Shown: positions 7,940 to 15,000 of the stretch, one piece after another | Layout: every line of letters begins with the position of its first letter | Numbering within the stretch: position 1 is the stretch's first letter | From: Zygnema cylindricum | Taxonomy: Eukaryota > Streptophyta > Zygnematophyceae > Zygnematales > Zygnemataceae | Assembly (NCBI GenBank): GCA_037447655.1 | Contig: JBBHKE010002812.1 | Coordinates: 20,001-35,000 of the forward strand | DNA: 15,000 nt | Reading direction: 5' to 3' | Translations under genes and position numbers: made by a program | The notes under the pieces: generated by a model | Database searches by the model: none | What the model was told of the DNA's origin: nothing | What the model saw: only the letters and a program-made list of their open reading frames with translations

Positions 7940-8589
7940 TGTTGGATTATTGTCGTTTCGCGGTATTTCCGCGAAGCGTCATACCAACATTTAATTGTTG
8001 ACGTGAAGTACCACGTCATCATACGAAACGTACGATGTAAGTTTCGTGGTACTAATTTTGAAGCGTCCGCGAACGAAACATACTATTTCGTTTCGCGTGA
8101 CTTTTGTCTTCATGTACAGATTGTTTGATTTTGCGTGCAGGTGTACTTGTGAAGCGACACGTGTTAAGTCAACGTTTGGAGTTTGTTGTTTCGAAGGAAG
8201 AAAGCGCGTGCGCCTTCCTTCGTGGAATTTTCATTGAAGAGTGCACAGTCAGCTAGGGACAGACTTCGTCGCTACGCTAAGTTCTGCTTGTCTTATCTTG
8301 TTGTCTCTTAGTGTAGAGTAGCGAGTATATATAGGCAGCAGTGTACATGTGCAGAGTATTAATTAATCAACCAATTAATCATAGAGGATTAATATTGGAG
8401 TAGAGATTATTTAAAGAGAAGAGTGAAGAGAGAGAAGAGAGAAGAGACATGATGTAAAGAGGCTTCGGCCAAGAACACTTATAAATCTTTTTGGCTGAAT
8501 ATTCCTCTTGTCTTTTATGAGCTTCCGCTGTGTAATGTTTTTTGTATTGTGAATTATTATTGTAAAACTCTTTTGCTTAAGATCCAACA
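7940..8589 (+). repeat. 3' LTR of the copia element
   Basis: 650 bp, starting TGTTGGAT and ending ATCCAACA, so the terminal 8 bp are perfect inverted repeats. It differs from the 5' LTR by 7 substitutions and one inserted T (in the run near 8120). TATA box at 8326-8333. TATAA follows directly at 8590-8594. Confidence 0.95.
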
Positions 8590-10086
8590 TATAATTAGTA
8601 TTAGGACAATCGTTATATAATAATTACTTCTACAATTATTCGTCCGTATAATTAGTATTAACTCGGTTTTTTGTCTCTATAATTAGTATAAATAGTATAG
8701 GTACAGTTATTAATATGTAGAATATATATTAGTACATTAATGAGTTAGTGTAATCAGTATTTGTACAGTTATTAGTCTGTATAATTAGTATTAGCACAAT
8801 TAATATTACGTATAACCAGTACTGGTATGCTTATTTGTATATATAATTAGTATAGGTACTGTTACTAGTCTTTATAATTGTTGTTAATACAGTTGTTACT
8901 CTGTGTTATTAGTGTTAGTGCAGTTATTAGTAATGTAGAATTAGTGTTGGTACAATGGTTAGTAATATAAAATGAGCAGTTTCAAGTAATGTATACTTGG
9001 TATTAGTCCTACTATTCGTCTGTATCATTAGTACTAACACAATTATTAGTCTGTATAATTTAGTAAGACTATAGTTATTAGTATGTACAATTCGTACCAT
9101 TACAGCTTTTAGTATGTATAATTAGTGTAAGCATGATTATTAGTCTATACAATTAATATATCAACACAGTTATTTGTCTCTATAATTAGTATTAGCACAT
9201 TATTAGTTCATGCAATCGGTATAAGTACATTTTATATAGTAAGTATTTTAACAGTTATTAGTCTGTATAATTAGTGGTAGTACAATTATTATTTAATTAG
9301 TATAAGTGCTCATAGCTAGGATACATTGAATGTCCTAATACTAATTAAACATTACTAATAATTATACTAACACTAACTATACAGACTAATAACTCTACGA
9401 ATCCTAACTACAGCGACCAATAAGTGTACCAATACTGATTATACAAACTCATAACTGGACTCATATTATGGACTCATATTAAGTATACAGACTAATAGTT
9501 GTACTAATACTTATTATCAATACTTATAACTATAATGATACTGATTATACTTACTACTAAAAGTATTATTACTAATTCTACATTACTAATAAACACACTA
9601 ATCCTAATAATAATCCTAATTATGCAGATTACAAAGGATTTTAATACTTATTATTTAAAGTAAGCACTTTATTACTACTAGATATGCAGGTTAAGCACTA
9701 TATTAATACTAAATATAAAAACTAACAATTGTTTTAATAAATAATCATACATATCGCTAACTGTACTTATACTACATATTCATACTAATTATTTGTGTAT
9801 TATCTGTATTAGTCTAGCTATTAGTACGTATAATCAGTATTAGTACGGTCAGTATTAGTAAAGCTAATAGTACGTATAATCAGTATTAGTAAAGCTATTA
9901 GTATGTGAGTACAGTTATGAGTTTGTATCATTAGTTTTGGTACATTTATTATTTATAAAATTAGTATTAGTACAGTTATGATTTTGTATAATAATTGTTA
10001 GTACAAGTTTTAGTATGTATATTTAGTGTTTTATAGTTAGTATTTTGTATAACCAGTATTGGTTCAATTATTAATCTGTATAATTA
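8590..10086. repeat. 31-bp AT-rich tandem array, main segment, with an inverted block
   Basis: Seen: degenerate 31-bp units (TATAATTAGTATTAG ... TACAGTTATTAGTCTG) run in plus orientation from 8590 to about 9300. From about 9335 to 9790 the same unit appears reverse complemented (TAATAACTGTACTAATAC-like). From about 9800 it returns to plus. The first switch carries a 12-bp inverted repeat (9292-9303 with 9338-9349). A local near-exact 29-bp duplication lies at 9817-9845 and 9863-9891. No credible coding frame. MITE c interrupts the array at 10087 and it resumes at 10756. Confidence 0.8.
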
Positions 10087-10753
10087 CACCGTCGATCGTA
10101 TTTAGCGTGTTGAACACTAATTCGACGCCCCTAAGTTTTGATGGTTTTACTTCAAATAGGTTAAATGATACTAATTTTTATTGTAAACTAATTTCGAGAA
10201 GAACAATTAGTGTACACCATTTTAATTTATGTTTTTCTTTATTCGTGTGGGGTACGGAAGGTGTCGGTGCGTATAAAAATGTACTTTTTCATTATACAAG
10301 TAGGGATATTTTAATAAAATATTTGCTATCACGCGAAAAATTGCCCTGTGAATTAAAGTAAAAACGAGTTTGCCAAAAATATACCCAAATGGGAGTTAAT
10401 CCTAAATAGGATACAATCACGATTCGGTGTACGATTTAAAAGATTGCGTACTTGTACCTGTTTTAGTGTACATTTATTTGTCGCGTATTGCCTACACCCT
10501 AAAAAACCGAAATTAGAGTTAGGAATTAATTAGAGTGAAAGTATGCGACAGTATACGAATTTTCAGAGTTTATACTTTTACCTATATTACTGTGAATATC
10601 CTCTCGACAAATCAGCTGTACCCATATTGGCGTTCGTTGAAAAATTAGTGCACAACTTTTTTTTCGAAATTTTTCTAAGTCAAAAATAGTGTACATGACA
10701 CTAAGTTGTTCTACACACTAATAATTTCTACACGCTAAATACGATCGACGGTG
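10087..10753. mobile_element. MITE c of the CACCG...CGGTG family, nested in the 31-bp array
   Basis: Seen: a perfect 24-bp terminal inverted repeat (starting CACCGTCGATCG) bounds 667 bp. The left flank is TA (10085-10086) and the right is TG (10754-10755), a one-base decay of the expected TA. The flanking array units join correctly when the element is removed, which supports the limits. The interior has repeated TTAGTGT/AAATAGTGT motifs and a run (10426-10436, ACGATTCGGTG) resembling an internal copy of the family's end. Open frames inside are short and unconvincing. Confidence 0.78.
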
Positions 10754-10755
10754 TG

Positions 10756-10840
10756 GTGTTAGTACAGTTATTAATAGTGTTTAATTAGTATTAACACGGT
10801 TATTAGTATTAGAAGTTTAGCACATTTATTTGTTTGTATT
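10756..10840 (+). repeat. 31-bp AT-rich tandem array, right remnant
   Basis: GTGTTAGTACAGTTATTAAT and following units continue the array after MITE c, then fade into T-rich sequence by about 10840. Confidence 0.6.
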
Positions 10841-10892
10841 TTTATTTTTTCCATCGGTATTTTTTTTTTTTTTACATTACATGTTCTCTTAC

Positions 10893-11055
10893 CTGATTGG
10901 TCGTCTAGATTGTTCATAAGTTTGCGAGGTAAAACTATCTTGTACGGTTTACGTCCGTGCGCTTCGTTTCGTAATTCTTCAAAAACGAAAAAGTGCATTC
11001 CGAACATGATGTCCGATGGCGGACGGCAGTTGCTGTTCGGTATTCGCAGCTGTCA
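10893..11055 (-). pseudogene. Exon-like coding fragment, function not recognised
   Basis: On the minus strand an open stretch follows an in-frame TGA and a CAG (AG acceptor-like) at about 11056. It encodes LRIPNSNCRPPSDIMFGMHF, then FVFEELRNEAHGRKPYKIVL, then PRKLMNNLDDQS, and ends at CAG|GTAAGA, a strong plant 5' splice donor (GT at 10891-10892). An ATG is available inside it. Amino-acid composition is protein-like, unlike the AT-rich junk around it, but I recognise no family. It reads inward from the right terminus at 11224, so it could be an exon of an element-encoded gene or a host exon captured by the element. Its upstream part lies in the 199-bp repeat. Confidence 0.3.
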
Positions 11056-11224
11056 GGTTTTGACGCTTAAAACTGCATTTTTTTTCCGACGCTACGCTCC
11101 AAAACGTTCGAAACCGACCGTCCCAACCGTCACCGCCGCGTATTTTGTCATTTTATGAAATATGGCGTACGGATCCCAAAATTTATGACATCGTTTTCCC
11201 ATTTTTCCAAGTGTGAACCACGCA
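11026..11224. repeat. 199-bp exact repeat, copy A, ending at a transposon-like terminus
   Basis: Seen: every base of 11026-11224 matches 13763-13961, including an 8-T run. The right edge CGCA coincides with the terminus shared with 2599 (inverted) and 13961. The terminal 33 bp (11192-11224) are the inverted partner of 2599-2630. Complete identity in otherwise diverged non-coding DNA implies a very recent copying event, or an assembly duplicate. Confidence 0.9.
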
Positions 11225-12283
11225 TAAGTTCTAGTACCGTACGTCGAGAAGTTTCGTTTCGCGCGACGTACGTCTAGTTGTTTCGTTTCGCGTAAGTTAA
11301 ATTTGTCGTACAAAGACTTGTCAGTTTTGTTTCTAGTAGCTTCACTTTGCGTTGTACCATATTTGCGTCTAAGTACATTTAGACACTTCTAGAAATAGTG
11401 TTCTAGATTATTTTCGTGACTAAGTTAAAACGCCATCGTGTGAGTGTGGTAAAATTAATTAGAAAGAAAATTAGAAAGAAAATTAAGTAAAGTGTAATGT
11501 TTACGGATTGAGTTAATATGAGTTTATTTTATTGAGTATTCTATTTGCCTCTATCTTGGATTATGAGCTTTCAATGTGTTATAATGTTTGTTTTGATTTA
11601 AATTTCGCTTCCGCATTGAGATATTTAAGTGAATGTGAGCGCATTCCGATTTGACTTCTTATTCCTATCATGGAATGCCTTGGTCAATAGTGCTTTTTGG
11701 GAGATGATCGAGAGGGACGAGACGCTGATGGGGAGGTGTTAAAGGCAAACGTGTGAAGAGGATGGAGAAGATAATCACGAAGCTTGCCGTTTTTGAGGGG
11801 CTATGAGAATCCAAGATTTTAAAAATTAAAGATTCAAAGTGCGATACTCGGATGAAGTTGGTGGTGGAACCCATTCTATCGTTTGATTAACAATTTCCTG
11901 TACGTAGGGTCACTACCCTCGCCAAGGCCCCTCCAACATCTTGTCCCATGTTGTTCGTTTTCTTATTTTACTGCCCAATTATCCAATAACTTAGTCCCTA
12001 GGTAATTGTCCAAAAATAAATCGTTACACCTTCGAAAAGTTAAGTAATTGGCCTTTGGAAGGTTCTTTTTTAACTGCACTAAAGTCGTTACAAGTACATT
12101 TGAGGTTGTCAATTGAACATTTTTACGGATGCCCCCGACATTTTACGGTACACATTTTTTGCTGTCGTATCACGCTTCTTACAAAAAAAATGATGTACCC
12201 TCCGTACATGTAGGAGCACCAAGAAACGTTCATTCCGATTGGTTGTCGAAAATAAACTGCAACCTTAACATTTGAGTACTGTA
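11225..12283. other. Unassigned AT-rich region with weak LTR-like signatures
   Basis: No convincing gene. Two CGTTTCGCG blocks (about 11251 and 11284) and a TTATGAGCTT...GTGTTATAATG stretch (about 11561) recall, in the same order, motifs of the copia LTR at 3433 and 3861, so a decayed relative's LTR is possible. A tandem AATTAGAAAGA repeat lies at about 11457-11485. The stretch 11660-11880 is less AT-rich and has broken open frames (for example KRMEKIITKLAVFEGL on plus), but I recognise no family. Confidence 0.35.
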
Positions 12284-12500
12284 CACCGCCAATCGTTATT
12301 AGCGTGTAAGTTTTTTTAGCGTATACGAATAATTAGCGTGGTTTAAGCTAATTGGGAATCTGAAAATTTTCGAAGAAATCGTCTATTCTAATTAGGAATT
12401 AGGGTTTTTTTAAAATAGTGTGGATAATTTTATTTGAGAATAAAAAATAAAAAAAGCGGGACGGAATTAGCTTACACAACACTAATAACGATTGGCGGTG
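12284..12500. mobile_element. MITE d of the CACCG...CGGTG family
   Basis: Seen: a 217-bp unit with 19 identical terminal bases on each side (CACCGCCAATCGTTATTAG), continuing imperfectly, flanked by TA at 12282-12283 and 12501-12502. Inward-facing TTAGCGT motifs and AAATAGTGTGG are shared with the other members. Non-coding. Confidence 0.78.
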
Positions 12501-12518
12501 TAGTTGACCTATACAGTA

Positions 12519-12529
12519 CACCGCCAATC
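12519..12529. mobile_element. Detached terminus of the CACCG...CGGTG family
   Basis: TA followed by CACCGCCAATC, identical to the end of MITE d, 17 bp beyond it and in left-end orientation. No matching right end occurs downstream in the window, so this is a truncated copy or a by-product of MITE d's insertion. Confidence 0.45.
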
Positions 12530-13062
12530 TGCAATTTTGTGTCCTCCATTGGACCACAAAATACAAGAAGCCTCTAGATAGTATTTAACTAACCCACTTC
12601 AAGCCACAACCACTGCTGTCCAGGAAGGCAAAATGACAGTTTGATTGCACCCCTATGCAGTCTGGACTCCCTTGAGTCCGTAGCAGAAAGAATCACTGAA
12701 AATGGCCAACCAGCCGATAAGTTATGAGCCGGCAAAATGCCAATTTATACAAAGCTCTCTTAGAGAGAGAGGTGACTATCTACCAAAATTTCCTAAGTCC
12801 TAAACCTCTCTCACAACCCCTATCTACTAAAGTACGAACCAATCATATTACTGTAAAGTACATAAAGGTACTACGGCCGATGTCCTTTCTGTACCGCTGG
12901 TGTACGACAAGACTACTGAGTGGATGCGTGTCACTTTTCCACTCGTTCATATATTCTCCGGAATTCTCGTGACCGAATGTCATCCTTCCATGCGGCGCCA
13001 CGTCATGCCACGTCCATAAAATCCAAAGTGACCATTCCGCGATCTCGACGATGATGTGCGCC
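12530..13062. other. Unassigned region without a supported gene
   Basis: Base composition is more balanced than elsewhere. Short frames exist, such as a plus-strand stretch ending ESVAERITENGQPADKL at about 12722, but each is under 110 codons, with no start context, splice pattern or family I recognise. A TGCGGCGCCACGTCATGCC block near 12990-13010 is CpG-rich. Probably old transposon DNA. Confidence 0.3.
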
Positions 13063-13144
13063 GTCGGATTAAATCCGACATTAAATGTCGTCCGTTTAAA
13101 ACAAATGTCCGTTTTATTTGTTTTGTGCGAAATGACGTTCGCAC
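13063..13144. repeat. Cluster of four consecutive perfect hairpins
   Basis: Seen: 8-bp arms 13063-13070/13072-13079; 6-bp arms 13077-13082/13084-13089; 9-bp arms 13098-13106/13116-13124; 7-bp arms 13125-13131/13138-13144. Neighbouring hairpins abut, overlap by 3 bp or lie 8 bp apart, covering about 80 bp. Function unknown; such clusters occur in transposon subterminal regions. Confidence 0.5.
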
Positions 13145-13249
13145 TAAACCTTAACAAGTTCTATGTTCGTTCGTCCATATTTCAGTTAAATGGTTTCTGT
13201 ATTATACAATAGTTTAAATACTAATGAAACCCTATATCTCCTAACAGAC

Positions 13250-13327
13250 TTTTACGACAGACTGGTTAGAGCTAACGGCTACGCCGCGCTCTCTCGGTCG
13301 GGGGTTCGAGTCCTGCCGAACTCAACC
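13250..13327 (+). repeat. tRNA-like (SINE-like) pol III relic
   Basis: GGTTCGAGTCC at 13303-13313 is a perfect internal pol III B box. TGGTTAGAGC at 13263-13272 matches the 3' half of a tRNA D arm, about 40 bp upstream, the usual spacing. The 5' and 3' acceptor arms do not pair and the D stem is broken, so it is not a functional tRNA gene. It may be a tRNA-derived SINE head or a decayed tRNA. A hairpin (CTCAAC/GTTGAG, 13321-13337) and a 16-bp palindrome (AGTGACTTAAGTCACT, 13338-13353) follow it. Confidence 0.45.
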
Positions 13328-13353
13328 TTTTGTTGAGAGTGACTTAAGTCACT

Positions 13354-13532
13354 TTTTAGTCCTTCCTATGGAACTGAGGCAGCCATGGCTCCATCGCTCT
13401 CTCTCCCTTTCAGTGACTACAACAAGTATGGGGGCAAGAGAGAAGAGATGGAGGCAGGCTGCGTACATTTTCTTTATGTGTTTCGCTAATTAGTTTTAGA
13501 CCTAGAAAATACAACAAAAACTACTTATTTCA
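13354..13532 (-). repeat. Probable LTR remnant of a minus-strand copia element
   Basis: On the minus strand the copia stop codon (13594-13596) is followed after about 45 bp by AAAATAAGGGGAGCG (13534-13548), a polypurine tract, and then TGAAATAAGTAG, an LTR-like start at 13532. The far end of this LTR is not identifiable, because the tRNA-like unit and palindrome intervene. Confidence 0.4.
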
Positions 13533-13593
13533 ACGCTCCCCTTATTTTCTAGTCTAATTTTAACTTTTCTTTTAATCCACATTTTTCCCTACA

Positions 13594-13769
13594 TTATTTT
13601 AACTTTGGAAAGGGCACAGGTTTGGTCATCATGTCAACCACCATTTCCTCATCAGATCTATATACAAGATTCACTATTTTATTCTCCACTTTTTCTCTTA
13701 CAAAACTTAATCTTATGTCCATATGTTTAGCCTTAAAATGATGTTTTGGATTGGCTGCAATTGCAGTTG
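13594..13769 (-). pseudogene. C-terminal end of a copia pol (RNase H tail), fragment
   Basis: Read on the minus strand this gives ATAIAANPKHHFKAKHMDIR, then LSFVREKVENKIVNLVYR, then SDEEMVVDMMTKPVPFPKLK and a stop. The NP.H...KHMDI..FVREKV and D..TKP motifs are the copia RNase H ending, the same region as 7707-7855 but from a different lineage. The frame is intact over about 57 codons but has no upstream part: it is cut at the left edge of the 199-bp repeat (13763). It is in the opposite orientation to the full element, so it is an independent, older insertion. Confidence 0.85.
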
Positions 13770-13961
13770 CTGTTCGGTATTCGCAGCTGTCAGGTTTTGA
13801 CGCTTAAAACTGCATTTTTTTTCCGACGCTACGCTCCAAAACGTTCGAAACCGACCGTCCCAACCGTCACCGCCGCGTATTTTGTCATTTTATGAAATAT
13901 GGCGTACGGATCCCAAAATTTATGACATCGTTTTCCCATTTTTCCAAGTGTGAACCACGCA
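13763..13961. repeat. 199-bp exact repeat, copy B
   Basis: Identical to 11026-11224. The right edge is the CGCA terminus; the left edge falls within the copia RNase H relic with a few bases of overlap (GCAGTTGC fits both). It looks like a one-sided copy of the right end of the element at 11224, joined to broken copia DNA. Confidence 0.9.
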
Positions 13962-14700
13962 ACTGTTTTGGATCATAAAACTCACTTTTTTGACCCATTT
14001 GGTGGGTCATTGACCCGGGTCAAAAATTATGGTCACGCACAATTTGCAAAAATGAAAAAGAAAAGACGGAAGGAACAAAAATATGTTAAAAAATCTTTAC
14101 CCCGGTTGCTTTACGCGTCAAAATACTACAGTATTTCTGTTAGTGTTGTGTATCGGGTCAAAACTTATCGAAATAAAACTGATATCGAAAGTTATCGGTT
14201 ATCGAACGTTGAGGGGTACCGATATAACGCTCCGTGACCAACAAATTCCTTATCGGCGATAAGTGGAAAAAAATAAAGTACGATATATAATAGTACTTTA
14301 TATTATATTGTAGTATAATTTTAATTGTATGTAGAGTGGCATGCCACGTATGAAAATTTATTACGTACTTTGTTTAACGGTAGAACGCTCGTTCAATAAA
14401 ACGGATTAAAGTAAAACGGAATTAACAATATCTGAGAACCGTACGACTACCCATGTGGTACGGTCCTCAAGAGTCAAAAGTACATTACGGTACGGCAAAA
14501 GGAATTTCTTTATACCGTATTAGAACACAATTGCGTCCAATCACCGATCCGTTCCATACCGCACGCAGAATATAATACGCAATTTGATGCAGCACTCTAT
14601 TTAGTGCGGTGTATGCTTTGAACATGTTCTCCTCGCGAATAGCGAACCTCAAATTCTGCCTTTTTCTGTCGTGTATACGATTATACTCCAGTGCACAAAG
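13962..14700. other. Unassigned region, no supported gene
   Basis: No convincing frame. A TGACCCGGGTCA palindrome lies near 14009-14020, a TTATCGG-rich patch at 14168-14263 includes the hairpin CTTATCG/CGATAAG (14249-14263), and a 9-bp hairpin sits at 14273-14301 (ATAAAGTAC/GTACTTTAT). All are small and could be transposon debris. Confidence 0.4.
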
Positions 14701-14710
14701 GCAAAAGGGA

Positions 14711-14718
14711 TTAGGGTT
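14711..14718 (-). promoter_or_regulatory. Telo-box-like motif upstream of the edge frame
   Basis: TTAGGGTT (reverse AACCCTAA) matches the plant telo-box, often near transcription starts of plant genes. It lies about 45 bp before the ATG at 14762. A single short match, so weak evidence alone. Confidence 0.3.
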
Positions 14719-14761
14719 AAGGAACAGGGTTTTGTAAACTGGGAAGAGAGACCCTTCAGCC

Positions 14762-15000
14762 ATGGGGGAAGAGAAGGACAGCCATGGATGCTGGTCTTGC
14801 TCTCTTCTCCGAGAAGCAAGTTTGTCTCATTCGTCACCTTCGTCATTCGAAACTTCTCAAAGTTGTCAATTGTCGCTTCAAGTCGACGATTCGGAGAATT
14901 CGAAGTATGTTTTGTTGGTGGCAAAGTGGTGCAGAAAACGCGGCTTAAAGGAGCTCGACATACAAACGAAGCAGGTATGTGCAAAATGTAGACATGTGTT
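14762..15000 (+). CDS. Possible first exon of a host gene, cut by the window edge
   Basis: From ATG 14762 the frame is open to the edge: MGEEKDSHGCWSCSLLREAS, a Ser-rich stretch, then YVLLVAKWCRKRGLKELDIQ and TKQ, followed by CAG|GTATGT at 14972-14977, a good plant splice donor in phase 0. If spliced, the exon would be 14762-14974 (71 codons). No signal peptide or membrane segment is visible and I recognise no domain. All three plus frames are open across part of this stretch (for example another ATG at 14784), so the frame choice is uncertain. Confidence 0.3.
   Translation, partial: MGEEKDSHGCWSCSLLREASLSHSSPSSFETSQSCQLSLQVDDSENSKYVLLVAKWCRKRGLKELDIQTKQVCAKCRHV

Larger units (their letters stand above)
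3287..8589 (+). mobile_element. Ty1/copia LTR retrotransposon, full-length but defective
   Basis: Seen: two LTRs of about 650 bp (3287-3935 and 7940-8589), 5-bp TATAA target duplications, a primer binding site directly after the 5' LTR, and a purine tract directly before the 3' LTR. The domain order is Gag, protease, integrase, reverse transcriptase, RNase H. Integrase before RT defines Ty1/copia rather than gypsy. The LTRs differ by 7 substitutions and one 1-bp indel, so the insertion is recent on a genomic scale. Defects: a UAG between integrase and RT, and an internal deletion removing the second half of RT. It could move only with proteins supplied by an intact relative; its LTRs, primer site, leader and purine tract look usable. 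Confidence 0.97.

Noticed and set aside
8590-10086. CRISPR-like repeat/spacer array
   Set aside because: The 31-bp units are directly tandem and degenerate with no unique spacers, in plant DNA.
11660-11880. LINE endonuclease start (LSWNALVNSAFW-like)
   Set aside because: Only the SWN word fits; the frame stops soon after and no further endonuclease motif follows.
12843-13157. 104-codon minus-strand frame
   Set aside because: It runs through the hairpin cluster, with no recognisable domain or start context.
13250-13327. Functional tRNA gene
   Set aside because: The acceptor arms do not pair, the D stem is broken and the anticodon stem has mismatches; only the B box and part of the D arm are good.
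13742-13973. TGTTTTGGAT 10-mers on both sides of repeat copy B as a target duplication
   Set aside because: They do not abut the repeat (11 bp away on the left, 2 bp on the right), and the left one is part of conserved copia coding sequence that continues to the repeat edge.
14671-14991. 106-codon plus-strand frame at the right end
   Set aside because: It has no protein-like features and overlaps two other open frames; the frame from 14762 ends better at a splice donor.

Overview
The window is repeat-dense nuclear DNA from a land plant. The evidence is a Ty1/copia LTR retrotransposon with a plant-type initiator-Met-tRNA primer site and a plant UBN2-type Gag, several MITEs, a tRNA-like pol III relic and a possible exon with a GT donor. 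Nothing looks bacterial, organellar or viral. I cannot name the species. No complete host gene is present; one open frame running off the right edge (14762 onward) may be a first exon.

Layout. 75-2163: two direct-orientation copies of a PIF/Harbinger (Tourist)-like element with GGG...CCC ends and TAA target duplications. The second copy is split by a younger MITE (1516-2016). 2225-2423: a short MITE of the same family as that younger one. 2599-11224: a stretch bounded by 32/33-bp inverted terminal repeats. It holds an AT-rich 31-bp tandem repeat array, a 5.3-kb copia element (3287-8589) inserted into the array, and a third MITE (10087-10753), also inserted into the array. The array reverses direction near 9.30-9.34 kb and again near 9.79 kb. 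11225-12283: unassigned AT-rich DNA with faint LTR-like signatures. 12284-12529: a fourth MITE and a detached terminus of the same family. 13060-13150: four consecutive hairpins. 13250-13769: a decayed minus-strand copia tail (RNase H end, stop codon, polypurine tract, probable LTR) next to a tRNA-like sequence. 13763-13961: an exact 199-bp copy of 11026-11224. 13962-15000: mostly unassigned, with the possible exon at the edge.

How the parts relate. The copia element is young: its LTRs differ at 7 positions plus one 1-bp indel in about 650 bp, and it has TATAA target duplications. It is nevertheless defective. Gag, protease and integrase form one long frame ending in UAG. Reverse transcriptase follows in the same frame, and the UAG lies in a CARYYA readthrough-type context. 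An internal deletion then removes the rest of RT, including the region of the YxDD box, and joins RT to RNase H out of frame. The insertion order is clear: the 31-bp array came first, then the copia element and MITE c went into it; the Harbinger-like copy 2 came before MITE a. The least ordinary items are the UAG context, the four-member CACCG...CGGTG MITE family with subterminal TTAGYGT motifs, the possible 8.6-kb composite TIR element, and the exact 199-bp repeat that stops at its terminus.
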